Below are positions 30,146-40,465 of a stretch of 64,000 bases of DNA, piece by piece (the stretch's first letter is position 1; each line of letters starts with the position of its first letter). Both the position numbers and the translations under genes were made by a program. The DNA is from Paramacrobiotus metropolitanus. Taxonomy: Eukaryota; Tardigrada; Eutardigrada; Parachela; Macrobiotidae. The DNA is taken from positions 248,001 through 312,000 of the forward strand of contig NW_026570243.1 in NCBI RefSeq assembly GCF_019649055.1. Direction: 5' to 3'. Under the pieces are notes generated by a model that made no database searches, was not told the origin of the DNA, and saw only the letters and a list, made by a program, of their open reading frames with translations.

Positions 30146-31721
30146 CAGCTCATACTCGCACCCACTAGTGGTAATAATTAATGTGGAACCGGTAAGAGTA
30201 CAATATTTGGAATATTTGGAATATTTGGAACGTACAGTACACACACCGTGTTATTTGCAGTATGTGTATCTTGTACTGATTTCTCATAGGTAAAAGTAAA
30301 ACACGATTATAATCAGAAAAATAATCAGAAAAATATGACCGAACAGACAGCATGCTTACAGTCGCTGCCGGATGCTATCTGATTTCAATCAGACAGCTTC
30401 CTGTTTGCTTGCTCTGTCCATAAGAGTGCGAACTACAGTACTGGTACAATAATATTTGTTCCCGAGTAGCGATCGTACAATACATACAGTACCTATACAT
30501 GGTGGTTCGGTACAGTTTACCATACCTTTGAGGTGTCGTGTTGTGCAGTAGACGGTGATGTGCGGTGCAGTGTATTAGCCGCTTTTTCTGAGAAAAGTCA
30601 CATCACTAGGCGCTGCCAGATTCTTTCTGATACCAATCAGAAAGCTTGCTGTTGGCGCGCTCTGTCTATACGAGTACAGTACTCGTACAATATAAATTAG
30701 CTTGTACGTAGTGGCAGTGCAATACATACAGTACATGGCTACCCTACTTGTACGATGTGGGGCCCGGTGATGTGCCGGTGCAGTGGGGTGAAGGTACGAG
30801 TACTGTTTTCTGAGAAAAGTTTAAATGACTCATCGCCAGTTACGTCACCACCGACAGCTGCCCCCGGTCAAATAGCTATGCACGCGCTCACTGAAAGCGA
30901 ACACATAGTTTAGTTACTCATTACATCTCTGCAAAATGTCTGACAACCGTGTAGAAATCATAGGAACGTTTCGGGGCTATACAATATATAAAATTACACC
31001 AAGAATTATAGCGTTTTGGTGTCCAAAATACGAGTACTGTTTTTTAGTACATTTAGTAGGCGTACGGCTACAATCCACACACCTGAATGCATTCATGGAA
31101 ATGATTTATGGTGGACCGTGGGCGGGGTGTTTGGAACGTGGGTTTAACGGTGATGGCTTGAAAAGGATTGGACTGGCTGGCCCGGGATGTTTACGCCTGG
31201 CGCTTAGAATTCATAAAAAACGCGGCCGTATGATCCGTTTTTCCCAGTTTGGCCGCATAATAACGTTGCCATATACAGAATTTCTTGCTCTGATGGCGGA
31301 AATTCACACAACGCACTGGAAGAATAACCGGACTTTCAGTCGCCTTTTCTTTGTTCGATAATGGGTCCATTATAATGATTTTATATTTTGGTTTACTTGT
31401 TAAACAATGCACCGCCGTGCCTGCATATACGTATGCTGTCTGAATAATGAATAAAAGAGGGTGGGGAAAAATAAACAAAAGAAAGGGGTAAAGTCCGGCT
31501 GTGAACGGTTCGGTTCAGTTCGGTCTCGGTCTTGGTCCGGTTCTGTTCTGACCAATCAGAGAAGGGGGCGTGTCTGACAAATCATAGAAGGGGGCGTGTC
31601 TGACAAATCATAGAAGGGGGCGTGTCTGACCAATCAGAGAAGGGGGCGTGTCTGACCAATCAGAGAAGGAGGCGTGTCTGACCAATCAGAGCAATAATGC
31701 TATTCTGCCCCCCATACTACT
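30146..31721 (-). repeat. Right arm of the nested element (~1.58 kb inverted repeat)
   Basis: Inverse of 24,430-25,980. It includes the mirror 26-bp array (31,549-31,688, six repeat starts against five in the left arm) and the second copy of the 141-codon ORF. It ends ATACTACT followed by the duplication TTTACT. Confidence 0.9.
30936..31361 (+). CDS. 141-aa ORF in the right arm, identical to the left-arm copy
   Basis: Same product as the ORF at 24,764-25,189, read outward to the right end. AATAAA lies at 31,450-31,455, about 90 bases beyond the stop, so a normal polyadenylated transcript is plausible. Both copies are free of stops and frame breaks although the surrounding Polinton genes are broken. 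This suggests the nested element is younger than the Polinton's decay or that the ORF is selected. No TATA box was recognised upstream. Function unknown. Confidence 0.6.
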   Translation: MSDNRVEIIGTFRGYTIYKITPRIIAFWCPKYEYCFLVHLVGVRLQSTHLNAFMEMIYGGPWAGCLERGFNGDGLKRIGLAGPGCLRLALRIHKKRGRMIRFSQFGRIITLPYTEFLALMAEIHTTHWKNNRTFSRLFFVR

Positions 31722-34700
31722 TTTACTTTATTACCTATTTATTACCAGTTACCCTATTTAAACATAATTTAGAAAGGGCACGCAATCCGGGATTCGGTGT
31801 TCTCTTGTCATAATCGAGGGCCACGTTTTCGTGTTTTTTAAAATCTAATATGTACTGCTGTTTCTGGTCTTCCGTAATGACATGTGCCGGCCATCCACTA
31901 GTTCTGTTTTGATTTTTAAAAATTTGTTGATGTATTCGGCAAAAAGATGGTCTTCATACTCTTCAAAGTGCCACACTTCATAAATTTCTGTAACGCTGTA
32001 TCCGCGGTCCAAAGCTTCGTTTATTTCCGGGGTGCCCCAAGTTCCCGTTAAAACCCGCTCGTCATCGGTGTGTTCACACTTGGAATTCTGATACTTGTCA
32101 ACACAAGTGCGGCACAGCGGGAACGTCATCTTGCCACCAGAGCGATACGGTAGGACAGGCAGCTTCAGGTTTCCTGGTGGAAGCACTTGGCACTGAGCCA
32201 CACGAAAATAACTGCGGATATCTTGAAAATCTTTGGTAATTATTGCTGGATGACCGACGGGATACCGTTTGTTCTTGTTGACATACGGGTATTCGCTGTT
32301 GACGTCGTAGCAGCTAATCCTTTCGTCACCGCTGATCTCATGGAGCAGCTTTACGGCATTGGTCCGACCACCGTAAAAAGCATCGCCAGGATTTAGCGGC
32401 GCAATAAAAAAAAGCCTATTTACAAAGGCTCTTAGATCCGGATCGGACTTGATTTGGTCGTTGAATTCATGCTCCCAGATCGTTTTTAAGCCATATCCTT
32501 GATTGCGAATGTACTCCTCGCGTTCCTTGGTTTGATTATAAATTTCGAACATTGCTATATTCCGTAAAGGGTTTATAGTTTCGGCAGCTTCGCACTTAGG
32601 GCATCCATGGTAAAAACAACCGTAAAATTCGTACACATGGTTGATGTCTGCACGATACCCAACCACAAAATATGGTCCAATCTGATGTTTGGCCCCGGTA
32701 AGCACAGACTCAATGACGCACTCCTCTTCGCGCTCTATCCAAGCCAGCCATTTCTTCGCAATTTCCGACTGATTACGGTTTTTTGCATGGATGCGATGAG
32801 GAAGTAGTCCGATTTGTTCAGGTTTAAGAATGAACTATTTCAAGTACCGACTGCACACACCAGCAATCATTATCGCCGACACAAAAGGGCATAAACCATT
32901 ACTGATATCTGGGAAGAGGCGACTAAACTGTTGACAACATATTCGCAAAACTGTCACATCCACCCGGCAGTAATCCTCAATTTCCCTTCGAAAGTCAAAA
33001 AGGTAATTTTTTCCCTGGATTCTATCTCATACCAACGCATGAAGGAATCTTTGGCTTTCTTATTCATACTTGAGAACCCATATTCATCCGGTTGCGCAAA
33101 AGGCAGGATTTTGTCCCAGTTCTCTTTACGGTTGAAACGATGCGGAAACGTTCCTTTGCCAATATCCGGAATGCTAAAAGCTGCTGGCCAATTTGCCAGA
33201 CTTTGTGGGTTATAGTTACAGCTATCTCGAAACCGGATGTTCAATTCACTCACATCCAGCTGCAGGATTTTTCCACCGTTCATAATGACACAAGGTTTTA
33301 TCCCTTTCCGTAGTGACCAGAGAAGTATGAAATGCCCGTCAAATCCCTACAAAGTCAAATATTCTGTAGAATTTTTTGTCATTTTGGTAATGACACCGAT
33401 CTTACCTTGAAATTATGAGCAATGATATAGTAATCCCTGTGCCTTTCATGAAATAAAAAGGTGCATAATTGATCCGTTACATCGCTACCAAACGATAATC
33501 CTTCTTCTGGAAAAATCCATTGCTGACCGTCGTCGTCTTGAACAACTTGATAAATAAACAGTCTTATTCATAAAACTTATACCGACTAGAAAGTCTTCTT
33601 ACCGCTAGGTTTGCCACCAGTTCGTCATTTTCGGCAACATAGGTTTCCAATCGAAATATAAAACCGAGCAGATTTGTGTTCCTCCAGTTCTTCTTCTGTT
33701 ACTTTACGGAGTTTCATGAAGCATTTGTGAGTAGCAGGTAAGTCATGAACTTTGCAGACTTGACAACAAAATTCTCCGCACTGGTGCTGATTGCCGTTCT
33801 TCCGATTTCTGTTTGATACCACACGGAAACATTTTCGACATTTAAATACCGTGTTACAAATGCTTTTCCGATGTTTCTTTTGAGGGTTCGATCCAACCTT
33901 GTGTTCAGCTAAACAACCCGAACCAAAAATCTCGCGATGGCAATCCGGGCACTCAATAACGCTTTCCTTGTCTGACTCACAGTTCGTTCGCAAGCATGAT
34001 TTGCAGTTAGACTCACATCTATGATCCGCTCTTTCGTTATAACCCTTATTGCATGTGAAGCACCAATAGCTCCTTTTAAAAAACGCAGGCAACGAATTCA
34101 ACAGGTCAAAGTGGTGGTCGTGATGCAGCAAAGCAATGCGTTTTTCCTGCTTTGGTCCACTGTAGACAATGCTGTTTGCGTGATCCACGCTGACAATAAT
34201 TATTTGATATTCGGAAAAGACTCGTTGAAACTGAGGGACATCCGTTATTGTATATTCTCTTTCACTCAGCCCAGCCTTTCCTATCAACGCCTTTGCTTCT
34301 TTTGTCTGAAGTTTCTGTCCGCGTTTGATTCTCCTACACAGTTTATCTCCGTCTGCATACGCTTTTCTCACCGCTAGCGCTCTGGCGAGGCATATTTCAT
34401 CAGGGTTGTTGATAACGATAACGGACTGCATTCTTTGAAGCCTTCTTTTCAGTAATATAGGTACGTCGCGCACGCAGCTGCCTTTAGGAATATCAGTGTG
34501 TTGTACAAACACTTCGAAATGCTCGTCGATGACAAATTCTTCGTAAGAGTTTAGCACCCGTTCTACTTCAGCCATCCAACGGCGCACAGTCAATTGGGAA
34601 CTCCGGATCGGTGGTGTCCAGATTGGATAATTTAATGATTTGGAGTCTATGCGCACACGAACCAACTCTCTGGCGCCACTCCTTCTAATACATGATCCAG

Positions 34701-35142
34701 TACGTGCTGTAATACGACTGTGATGGCTATGGGTGCAGTTGAAAATGGTAGGGATTCCAAATCCATGGCCTTTATAAATTAGTATTACAGTTAACGATAG
34801 TCACATGGCTACACATATACTCGTCTTACCTTCACTGAGTATTTCGAGTGCAGTTAAAATTTTTTTCAAAATTTCGATCCGGAATCCGCAATGTGTATGT
34901 GATCAGCCACATTATCAGGAAAGCTATCCGGAAAATCTGCGAGCACATAACTTGCATTTTTGCAGGTCACATTTTTTACTGTTTTCTATTTGTTCCAGTT
35001 TCTAACAATGAACAATGGTCACACTTATATATTACGTGTTAACTACTACCTGCTTCACTAGTTCCGGATCCTTGAAGGCTATTTAGATCGTCTTTTTCTA
35101 GCTTGCGCTTCTTCCCTAGTTCCATCGTAGAAAACCACAACT

Positions 35143-35601
35143 TCGTTTTTTGCAAAAGTGAACCTTTGTACAGTTATTGGCATAAGGTAATATTAAAACT
35201 GTTTTAAAACTAGTCGAGGAAATCCTGACCAAACAATGTGAGAGCATTTTGCTTTATATACCTAGTTGGTATCAGTATATCGTTACTACGGTGCTGTACG
35301 TTCATAAGATAATCGGTTTTGATTATCCAGGTAATCGATTTCGATCATCCAAATAATCAGTTTTGATTATTCAAATAATCGGTTTTGATTATTCAAATAA
35401 TCGGTTTTGATTATCCAGGTAATCGTGTTTGATTACCCTTTTACTTATAGATATTGTTGCTACGGTATTGCATGTACGTTATAAAAATCTATACCTAATC
35501 CACACGTTATTTATACCCTAAGGCAGTAAATTATCCCATAGGTACCAAAATATGGACCCCGGATAAAACAAAAACTGGTCAGGTATACCCGGGATACTAC
35601 T
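35143..35601 (-). repeat. Right terminal inverted repeat of the Polinton (~459 bp)
   Basis: Inverse of 13,821-14,258. It contains six 22-bp dyad units (about 35,309-35,440) against five on the left, and TATATAAAGC on the minus strand near 35,253-35,262. That box faces inward and precedes the first polymerase exon at 35,126 by about 130 bases, so this repeat is the likely polymerase promoter. Confidence 0.92.
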
Positions 35602-35607
35602 GTAGGA
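35602..35607. repeat. Right 6-bp target-site duplication of the Polinton (GTAGGA)
   Basis: Matches GTATGA at 13,815-13,820 with one change. On the gag strand the two read TCCTAC and TCATAC, both Ser-Tyr. Confidence 0.85.
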
Positions 35608-37036
35608 GAACTGCGTCATCGCAGTTGGATCAGGTTTATCCAACGGTACTTCCAACGATTTCGAATCCAGTAAACTCGTTAAGCTACATTGTCGGATAGG
35701 AAGATAGTGCAACACTGATGACTCGCGGGTTATATATAATCGGTCGAATCTCCTCTCTTTCATTTCTCATGCACACCCCGAGTCAGTTAAGAACTGTCAC
35801 AGTTGGTAAAGTATCCTAAGTATCTTTGCCGCTTCGACCGATTCGATGTCGACACCGAGATATCGGCAAATTTCTGCTCTTTGGTCATCAATATCGTCCA
35901 TATTATATGCCATCTTAATCAGTTCTGGGCGCCTCTGGCGATCATCGAATTTCGAAGTGCTATTTCCGGTAATTTCCCTTATTTTTTTCTGCGCACTTCT
36001 TCACGGCGTTTTTCTTCGCGCTCTCTGGTCGCTGCCAAAATTGTCGCCGTATTCAGCTTGCGTTGAATGCTATTTTTAGTCACTTTATCGCCAAAACGTT
36101 CCCATGATCTTCCGGCACGGTATTCGCGATCGCGCGAATGTTCTCGTAACCTTTTTTTCCGGTAGTTACGCGTCCCTTTACGCGAATATTCCCGTGACCT
36201 TTCGTTATGACGGTCATAATTCCTTTCGTGTGAATATTCTCGCGACCTTTCGTTTCTTGGTGGTAATCGTGGTCGCGTAAATTCCGTGTCGCGTTTGAAA
36301 CCTCGGAACCCTTTCATCACGTTTTGCTCAGCTTGGCGGGATTTTCTTAATTCTTCCGTCTGTTTATCGATCAGCAACTTGGTTGCCGGTGTCAGCGGTT
36401 CTCCTTTTCCAGCCGCATATTTTCTCTTAGGAAAATGTGAAACAAGTCTCCCCGGATGGCTGTCGGATCCTTCGTTTACGCGTCAATTTGAAGAATGAGC
36501 GACTGCACTCTAACTCTTGCTTCATCTTCGTTGAGTGTCGCTACAGGTATAGTCAGAACTGCTTCTTTCGCCAACTTCTCTCTCCGATTGCGCGCTACTC
36601 GTTCTTCTGCGCGTTTGCGATCCGCTTCTGTTTGCGCCTTAAGGTCATCTTGAATTTTCTGCAACCGTAACTTTTCGGTATCTTCTTCGAATTTCTTCCG
36701 GTACGTATCCGTTGCATAACATGGTGGTGGTTCCATTGTCTCGTCCAAACCAGGCTCACCATCCTTCATTGCCCGTATGTATCGGTCTTCCATCACCATC
36801 CTGTCAGGTGCTCCAACTCTGGGATAATGTGTTGTAGTGATCAGTGTCCGGAAGACGTCCATATTTCCGCGGATGGCTTCTTGTGCCACGACCCAGTTAG
36901 CGTTTGCCCAACATGGGTATTCAGCGTTCTTCCTGATATTATTCCGCTTACAGTCCGGAAATTTCGGATCGTAGCCCGTAAACTCCTTAGCACCTGATGT
37001 CGTTCCTGTATTGTCCGCTTGACCTTTCCCGGCCAT
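35602..37036 (-). pseudogene. Retroelement gag, 5' part (right of the Polinton insertion)
   Basis: The frame begins MAGKGQADNTGTTSG at 37,036. After an ordered region with CWANANWVVAQEAIRG it has a long charged coiled-coil-like segment (residues about 110-180), and breaks near 36,480. It then continues through an Arg/Glu-rich repeat (NERSREYSHERNYDRH then NERSREYSRKG), further breaks near 35,970 and 35,820, a helical region (FDDRQRRPELIKMAYNMD), and LDKPDPTAMTQFSY directly at the insertion point. The next codons are those at 13,820 on the other side of the Polinton. It looks like the N-terminal half of a large Ty3-type gag. No LTR pair was identified. Confidence 0.55.
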
Positions 37037-37059
37037 TTTCCACTGTAATTCAAAACAAA

Positions 37060-37944
37060 TCAGTCATAGTAATGTTTCATCATAACCTTTCCATTCTCAT
37101 CCGATTACGCCTAATTAGGCTATTCCCGTACAGAGCTGAGACTTTTCTAGCTTATGTGACCTTTTTCATTACTGTAATGTAGTGACCTTTCAGCGTTACT
37201 AGTTCGTTCGCCTATTTGTAATACGGTGACCTTTCGTATTTAGCACGTTCGCTAAATTAAGTTGAACTGTCGTTATTATCGTTTTCAAATAACTTTTCAC
37301 TTTCGTTAAGTTAAACTGGTGATGCTTCCCGTAGTATGCGGTGGTTCGCTACTCACCGCACGCATCTTTTTCACTCTGCTTTCGCTGTGTCTGCTAATGG
37401 ATCGTATGCCTTGAAGTCGATCCGCTCGTCGTTTCTAAATTCAAGTGCGTTGTCCTCCACCAGACTTTCAACTGCATTTTTAATCCATTGTTTGTTTTTT
37501 TGGATGTTAATTCTCCCAACTCGTATTGGACTGCCTTGTTATATTATGCAGATATGACATAAGGTAAAACTTTTCGTGAATTGTAAAACTTTTCCCTAAA
37601 CGCGGACAATATTTCTTAACTTCCGGCGTATTGTTTTATTTCCAAATCAGTCACCGATCAGTTAAAATTCGTACAGGTTATTTTTAGAACTTGTTCTCCC
37701 TCCCTATATATTGTTATTCTCCGATTTTTGAAGCTGCAGACTACCCGACAAAAGCTTACTAACTTCGAATCCCGGTTTGACTACGAACACCATTGCTGAC
37801 TTTTATATCCCAGTTTTTAACAGAGTAATTAGCAGACCCCGCGCGAATTGAGCGGATTAAGTAATGCGATGGATAAATCATAAGCCAGTGCAAAAACTAA
37901 AACTCATAACTGCAGGTTGGTATACCTATAGGACCTATTCGCGT
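37060..37944. other. Sequence upstream of gag; one exon-like open frame, otherwise nothing recognised
   Basis: GTGACCTTT recurs near 37,157, 37,181 and 37,209. On the minus strand, about 37,535-37,395 holds an open frame reading INIQKNKQWIKNAVESLVED and ending AKAE-stop. It is a possible coding remnant with no recognised family. An LTR would be expected here, but I could not find a mate near 12-13 kb. Confidence 0.35.
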
Positions 37945-38695
37945 CCGATCACTTCGGCTGTGTTACATTTCGGCCGCACAGGTTCACTTCGGCCAACATT
38001 CATTTCGGCAACGGGACGTTTCGGCCATCATAGGTGTCTTAGTTTCCTACGTTTTCTAGGTTTTCTGGGATTTTTAGGTTTATTATGGTTCCTTTGGTTT
38101 CTTAGTTTTATTAGGTCTCTCAGGTTTCTTAGGTTTTTATGTTTCTTTGGTTTTTTAGGTTTTTTGGTTTCTTTTGATTTCTTAAGTATCTTTGGTTTCT
38201 TAGGATTATTAGCTTTTCTTAGTTTTTTTAGATTTGTTATGTTTTCTTACGTTTTCTTAGGTTTTCTTTGATTTTTTTTGTTTTCCTGGGTATTCTCAGG
38301 TTATTCTTAAGTGATTTACGATATAAAGAATTCGTTTCTTTTTTTTTCCTAGGTGGCCTACGGTTAAGCCTTCAGTAGTTTCCCAGTAGGCTTCGTGGCT
38401 CTATGTTATCAAAAGGGACACATGATAGTGGTAATACGTAACACTGTAACACTTCAAGAACTGGCATGCAAAATGATATGAACGCAGCCATTTGGTATCA
38501 CTTTTTTGCTACAATGGTTTTAAGTAACCGATAAATTTATATCGCAAGTAACGTTTTCTTGTGAATCAAACGAAAATGAGCATCGGCCGAAATGTACTGT
38601 GGCCGAAGTGATCGTCGGCCGAACTGAATGACGGCCGAAGTAAGTACAGGCGGCCGAAAAACTATGGCCGGAATGAAAACGGCCAAAGTGATCGG
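37945..38695. mobile_element. 0.75-kb non-autonomous inverted-repeat element with TTCGGCC subterminal motifs
   Basis: The left end starts CCGATCACTTCGGC and the right end finishes with a near complement (GGCCAAAGTGATCGG). Both ends carry four to six copies of TTCGGCC or GGCCGAA. The middle (38,040-38,290) is a T-rich minisatellite of TTTCTTAGGTTTT units, and the 135-aa frame across it is a product of that repeat. No transposase. The family is not recognised. Confidence 0.6.
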
Positions 38696-38699
38696 TAAC

Positions 38700-39840
38700 C
38701 CTTACTATTGCTTGCTTAACCACAGAACACAGTTAAACCATTATTAAACAAAGACAGACATAAGCGTTTCGTTATGTTTCTTTCTCCGCTTTTTCGCTCT
38801 GCTGTAAAATCTGGAATACGTAAAATTTACTGCATGCTTGCTGCTCCGCGAGCTTCGCTTGCGCCACAGCCGAGCGTCGCATGCGGCTCCGCTTTCAAAG
38901 CGCTATATAACAAATTTTAAAAAAATGATTTCCCGTTTTCCGAAAGTCCCTTGTTACTTAAAAATGAAGCATTTCCCCTTATTGTTAGCTTGAAGCTCCA
39001 GTGTAGTGGATTTGCAGTAATAATAACATCATATTAACCTGTATCACATGGACAACACCACGTACCAAGCGGAGCAAAGAGCTTGCTGTTCTTCAGTGCA
39101 AAGTGCAAACCCTATAGATGCCAAGTTGCCCACTTGCCTTTCTTGAACAGCTTTTTCTAAAGCAGCAAATTTTGAGAAATCGGATTTTACAAATATTCGC
39201 CGGCAGTTCAGCAAGAAAAGCAACCGCCCTTGAAGACACTTTACAGTATAAATAGTAAATACGCGAAAACCACCGCGAAAGTCGGGTACTTGAAAACAGA
39301 CTGGGAAACCCTCCCCCAGTCCCAGAATCTTCCCTTCCATGTCTGTCCAGTTTCATTTTCTTTTTCAAGAACTAAATTTTATGAGGAATGTACAAACAGC
39401 AAGTACGGCTACGGAATAATCTGTTATGGAACATAAAGTTCCAACGATCTGCAGCGGAATTGTTAAAAAATTGAAAAGCGTGTTTAATTAAGCTGTTGAG
39501 GTAGTGGTGGGGTGGTCTGTTTAGCAATGGTGGGTTCCCAGCTTACCCCATAGACTATGTATGTTAAAGTTTTTGAACGTTTTCTTTTAAACGTATCTTT
39601 TTCTCCAAAAACTGATTTGTGATGGCTTATCTACATTTTAAGGGCTATCGGTTGATACATAGTCATGGCAGTTTAGTTCAGCGTATCGAGCTGGCAAACT
39701 CAACAAAGATAAAGGCTTACGCGATTATTATATAGAGAGTCTTATTTGAGACAGTCAGTATTTTAATAAAGCACTAATTACTTTTTTTATTATTGGTTTG
39801 ACTACAGAAAACAGAAAACAGTCATTCAATAAGGTTTTTT
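38700..39840. other. Intergenic stretch, nothing recognised
   Basis: Moderately AT-rich unique sequence. A GC-rich island near 38,835-38,905 (GCTTGCTGCTCCGCGAG) has no gene. Short frames show no family pattern. Confidence 0.45.
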
Positions 39841-39843
39841 TTG

Positions 39844-40398
39844 TCAGTCTCGCAGTTGGGGCGCAAACACAAAAATCACATCGATGATCACCTTCCTCGT
39901 TGTAGTCCTTGTTGCATTGAAAACACCAATAGTTTCTTGGTAGTGAGTTGTGGGTAGTGAGTTCAACACGTCAAAATTGTGGTTGTGATGGAATCCGCTG
40001 ATCTTATTTTGGCCCACTGTAAACGATTCTGACAATAGGAACGCTGACCCTATTCATTTGATATCCGGAAAGCGCTTGCTGAAAATTAACGACATCCGTT
40101 AGCGTGTATTCACTTTTATCCAAGCCGGTACTCATCGCTATTAATTCCTTTGCTTCCTTTGTCGGCAGTTATTGTCCGCGTTTATTCTTGGATACTGCAG
40201 TTTGTCACCGTTTACAAATATATTTCCTACCACTAATGCTCTTGCGAGACATATTTTATCGGGTTTCGTAATAACGATAACGGAGTGCATTCTTTGAAGC
40301 CAACTTTTCAGTAATATTGGTACGTCTTGGACGCAGCTTGCTTTAGGAAGATCAGTGTGATGCAGAAAAAACTTCATTGGGGTCATGTCCGGCGTCAT
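39844..40398 (-). pseudogene. Second Polinton polymerase B fragment (N-terminal region)
   Basis: On the minus strand this piece reads HHTDLPKASCVQDVPILLK and QRMHSVIVITKPDKICLARALVV, close to the N-terminal part of the 23.6-35.1 kb polymerase (HTDIPKGSCVRDVPILLK; NNPDEICLARALAV). Further on it has FDVLNSLP, a counterpart of FDLLNSLP. Several frameshifts and stops interrupt it. No terminal repeats or other Polinton genes surround it, so it is a lone fragment of a related but different copy. Near 40,370-40,445 a CATGTCCGGCGTCATGTC-type duplication marks its edge. Confidence 0.8.
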
Positions 40399-40465
40399 GT
40401 CATTGTCAGAAAAAACTTCATTGGGATCCTGCCCGGCGTCATGTCCGGTTGCTTCGAATGTTCTG

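Larger units (their letters stand above)
24430..31721. mobile_element. Nested 7,292-bp inverted-repeat element with Polinton-type ends, inserted in the polymerase intron
   Basis: The element begins AGTAGTATGGGGGGC and ends with its complement. It is flanked by perfect 6-bp duplications TTTACT (24,424-24,429 and 31,722-31,727). The first eight bases are the same as those of the host Polinton, and end type and duplication length also match. It has no integrase, polymerase or capsid gene. Its arms (24,430-25,980 and 30,146-31,721) are long inverted repeats, each with a 26-bp tandem array near the end and an identical 141-codon ORF. It is best read as a non-autonomous passenger moved by a Polinton integrase; that step is inference. 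Confidence 0.88.
23593..35126 (-). pseudogene. Polinton DNA polymerase B, multi-exon, several frame breaks, 7.3-kb element in one intron
   Basis: This is the protein-primed-type family B polymerase that replicates Polintons. A first exon starts at an ATG at 35,126 (basic MELGKKRKLEKDD) and ends in a donor near 35,052. Further N-terminal exons lie at about 34,970-34,838 and 34,770-33,600, including Cys/His-rich FTCNKGYNERADHRC. Exonuclease parts follow (33,560-33,420 with IIAHNFK; 33,340-32,830 with GFDGHFI and EDYCRVDV). The palm motif A is DVNSEYPYVN (about 32,290) and motif C DTDS is split by an intron near 24,050. The C-terminus is at 23,593. Frame breaks are visible near 34,955, 34,660, 33,660, 33,000 and 31,890. 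The exon after the nested element begins TTTTTGGGGACG at about 24,381. Confidence 0.88.
13821..35601. mobile_element. Polinton/Maverick (virus-like DNA transposon), decayed, 21,781 bp including a nested 7.3-kb insertion
   Basis: The element is bounded by inverted repeats beginning AGTAGTATCCCGGG and ending with the complement, with the 5'-AG...CT-3' ends typical of Polintons. A 6-bp duplication flanks it. The plus strand carries a compact block: packaging ATPase, pX-like, basic core, integrase, penton-like, pVI-like, major capsid and cysteine protease genes. The minus strand carries polymerase B, entering from the right repeat. A TBP-like gene and three small genes fill the rest. Without the nested insertion it is about 14.5 kb. 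Most genes hold frameshifts or stops, so this copy cannot make its own proteins. It lies in a retroelement gag gene that stays in frame across it. Confidence 0.95.
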
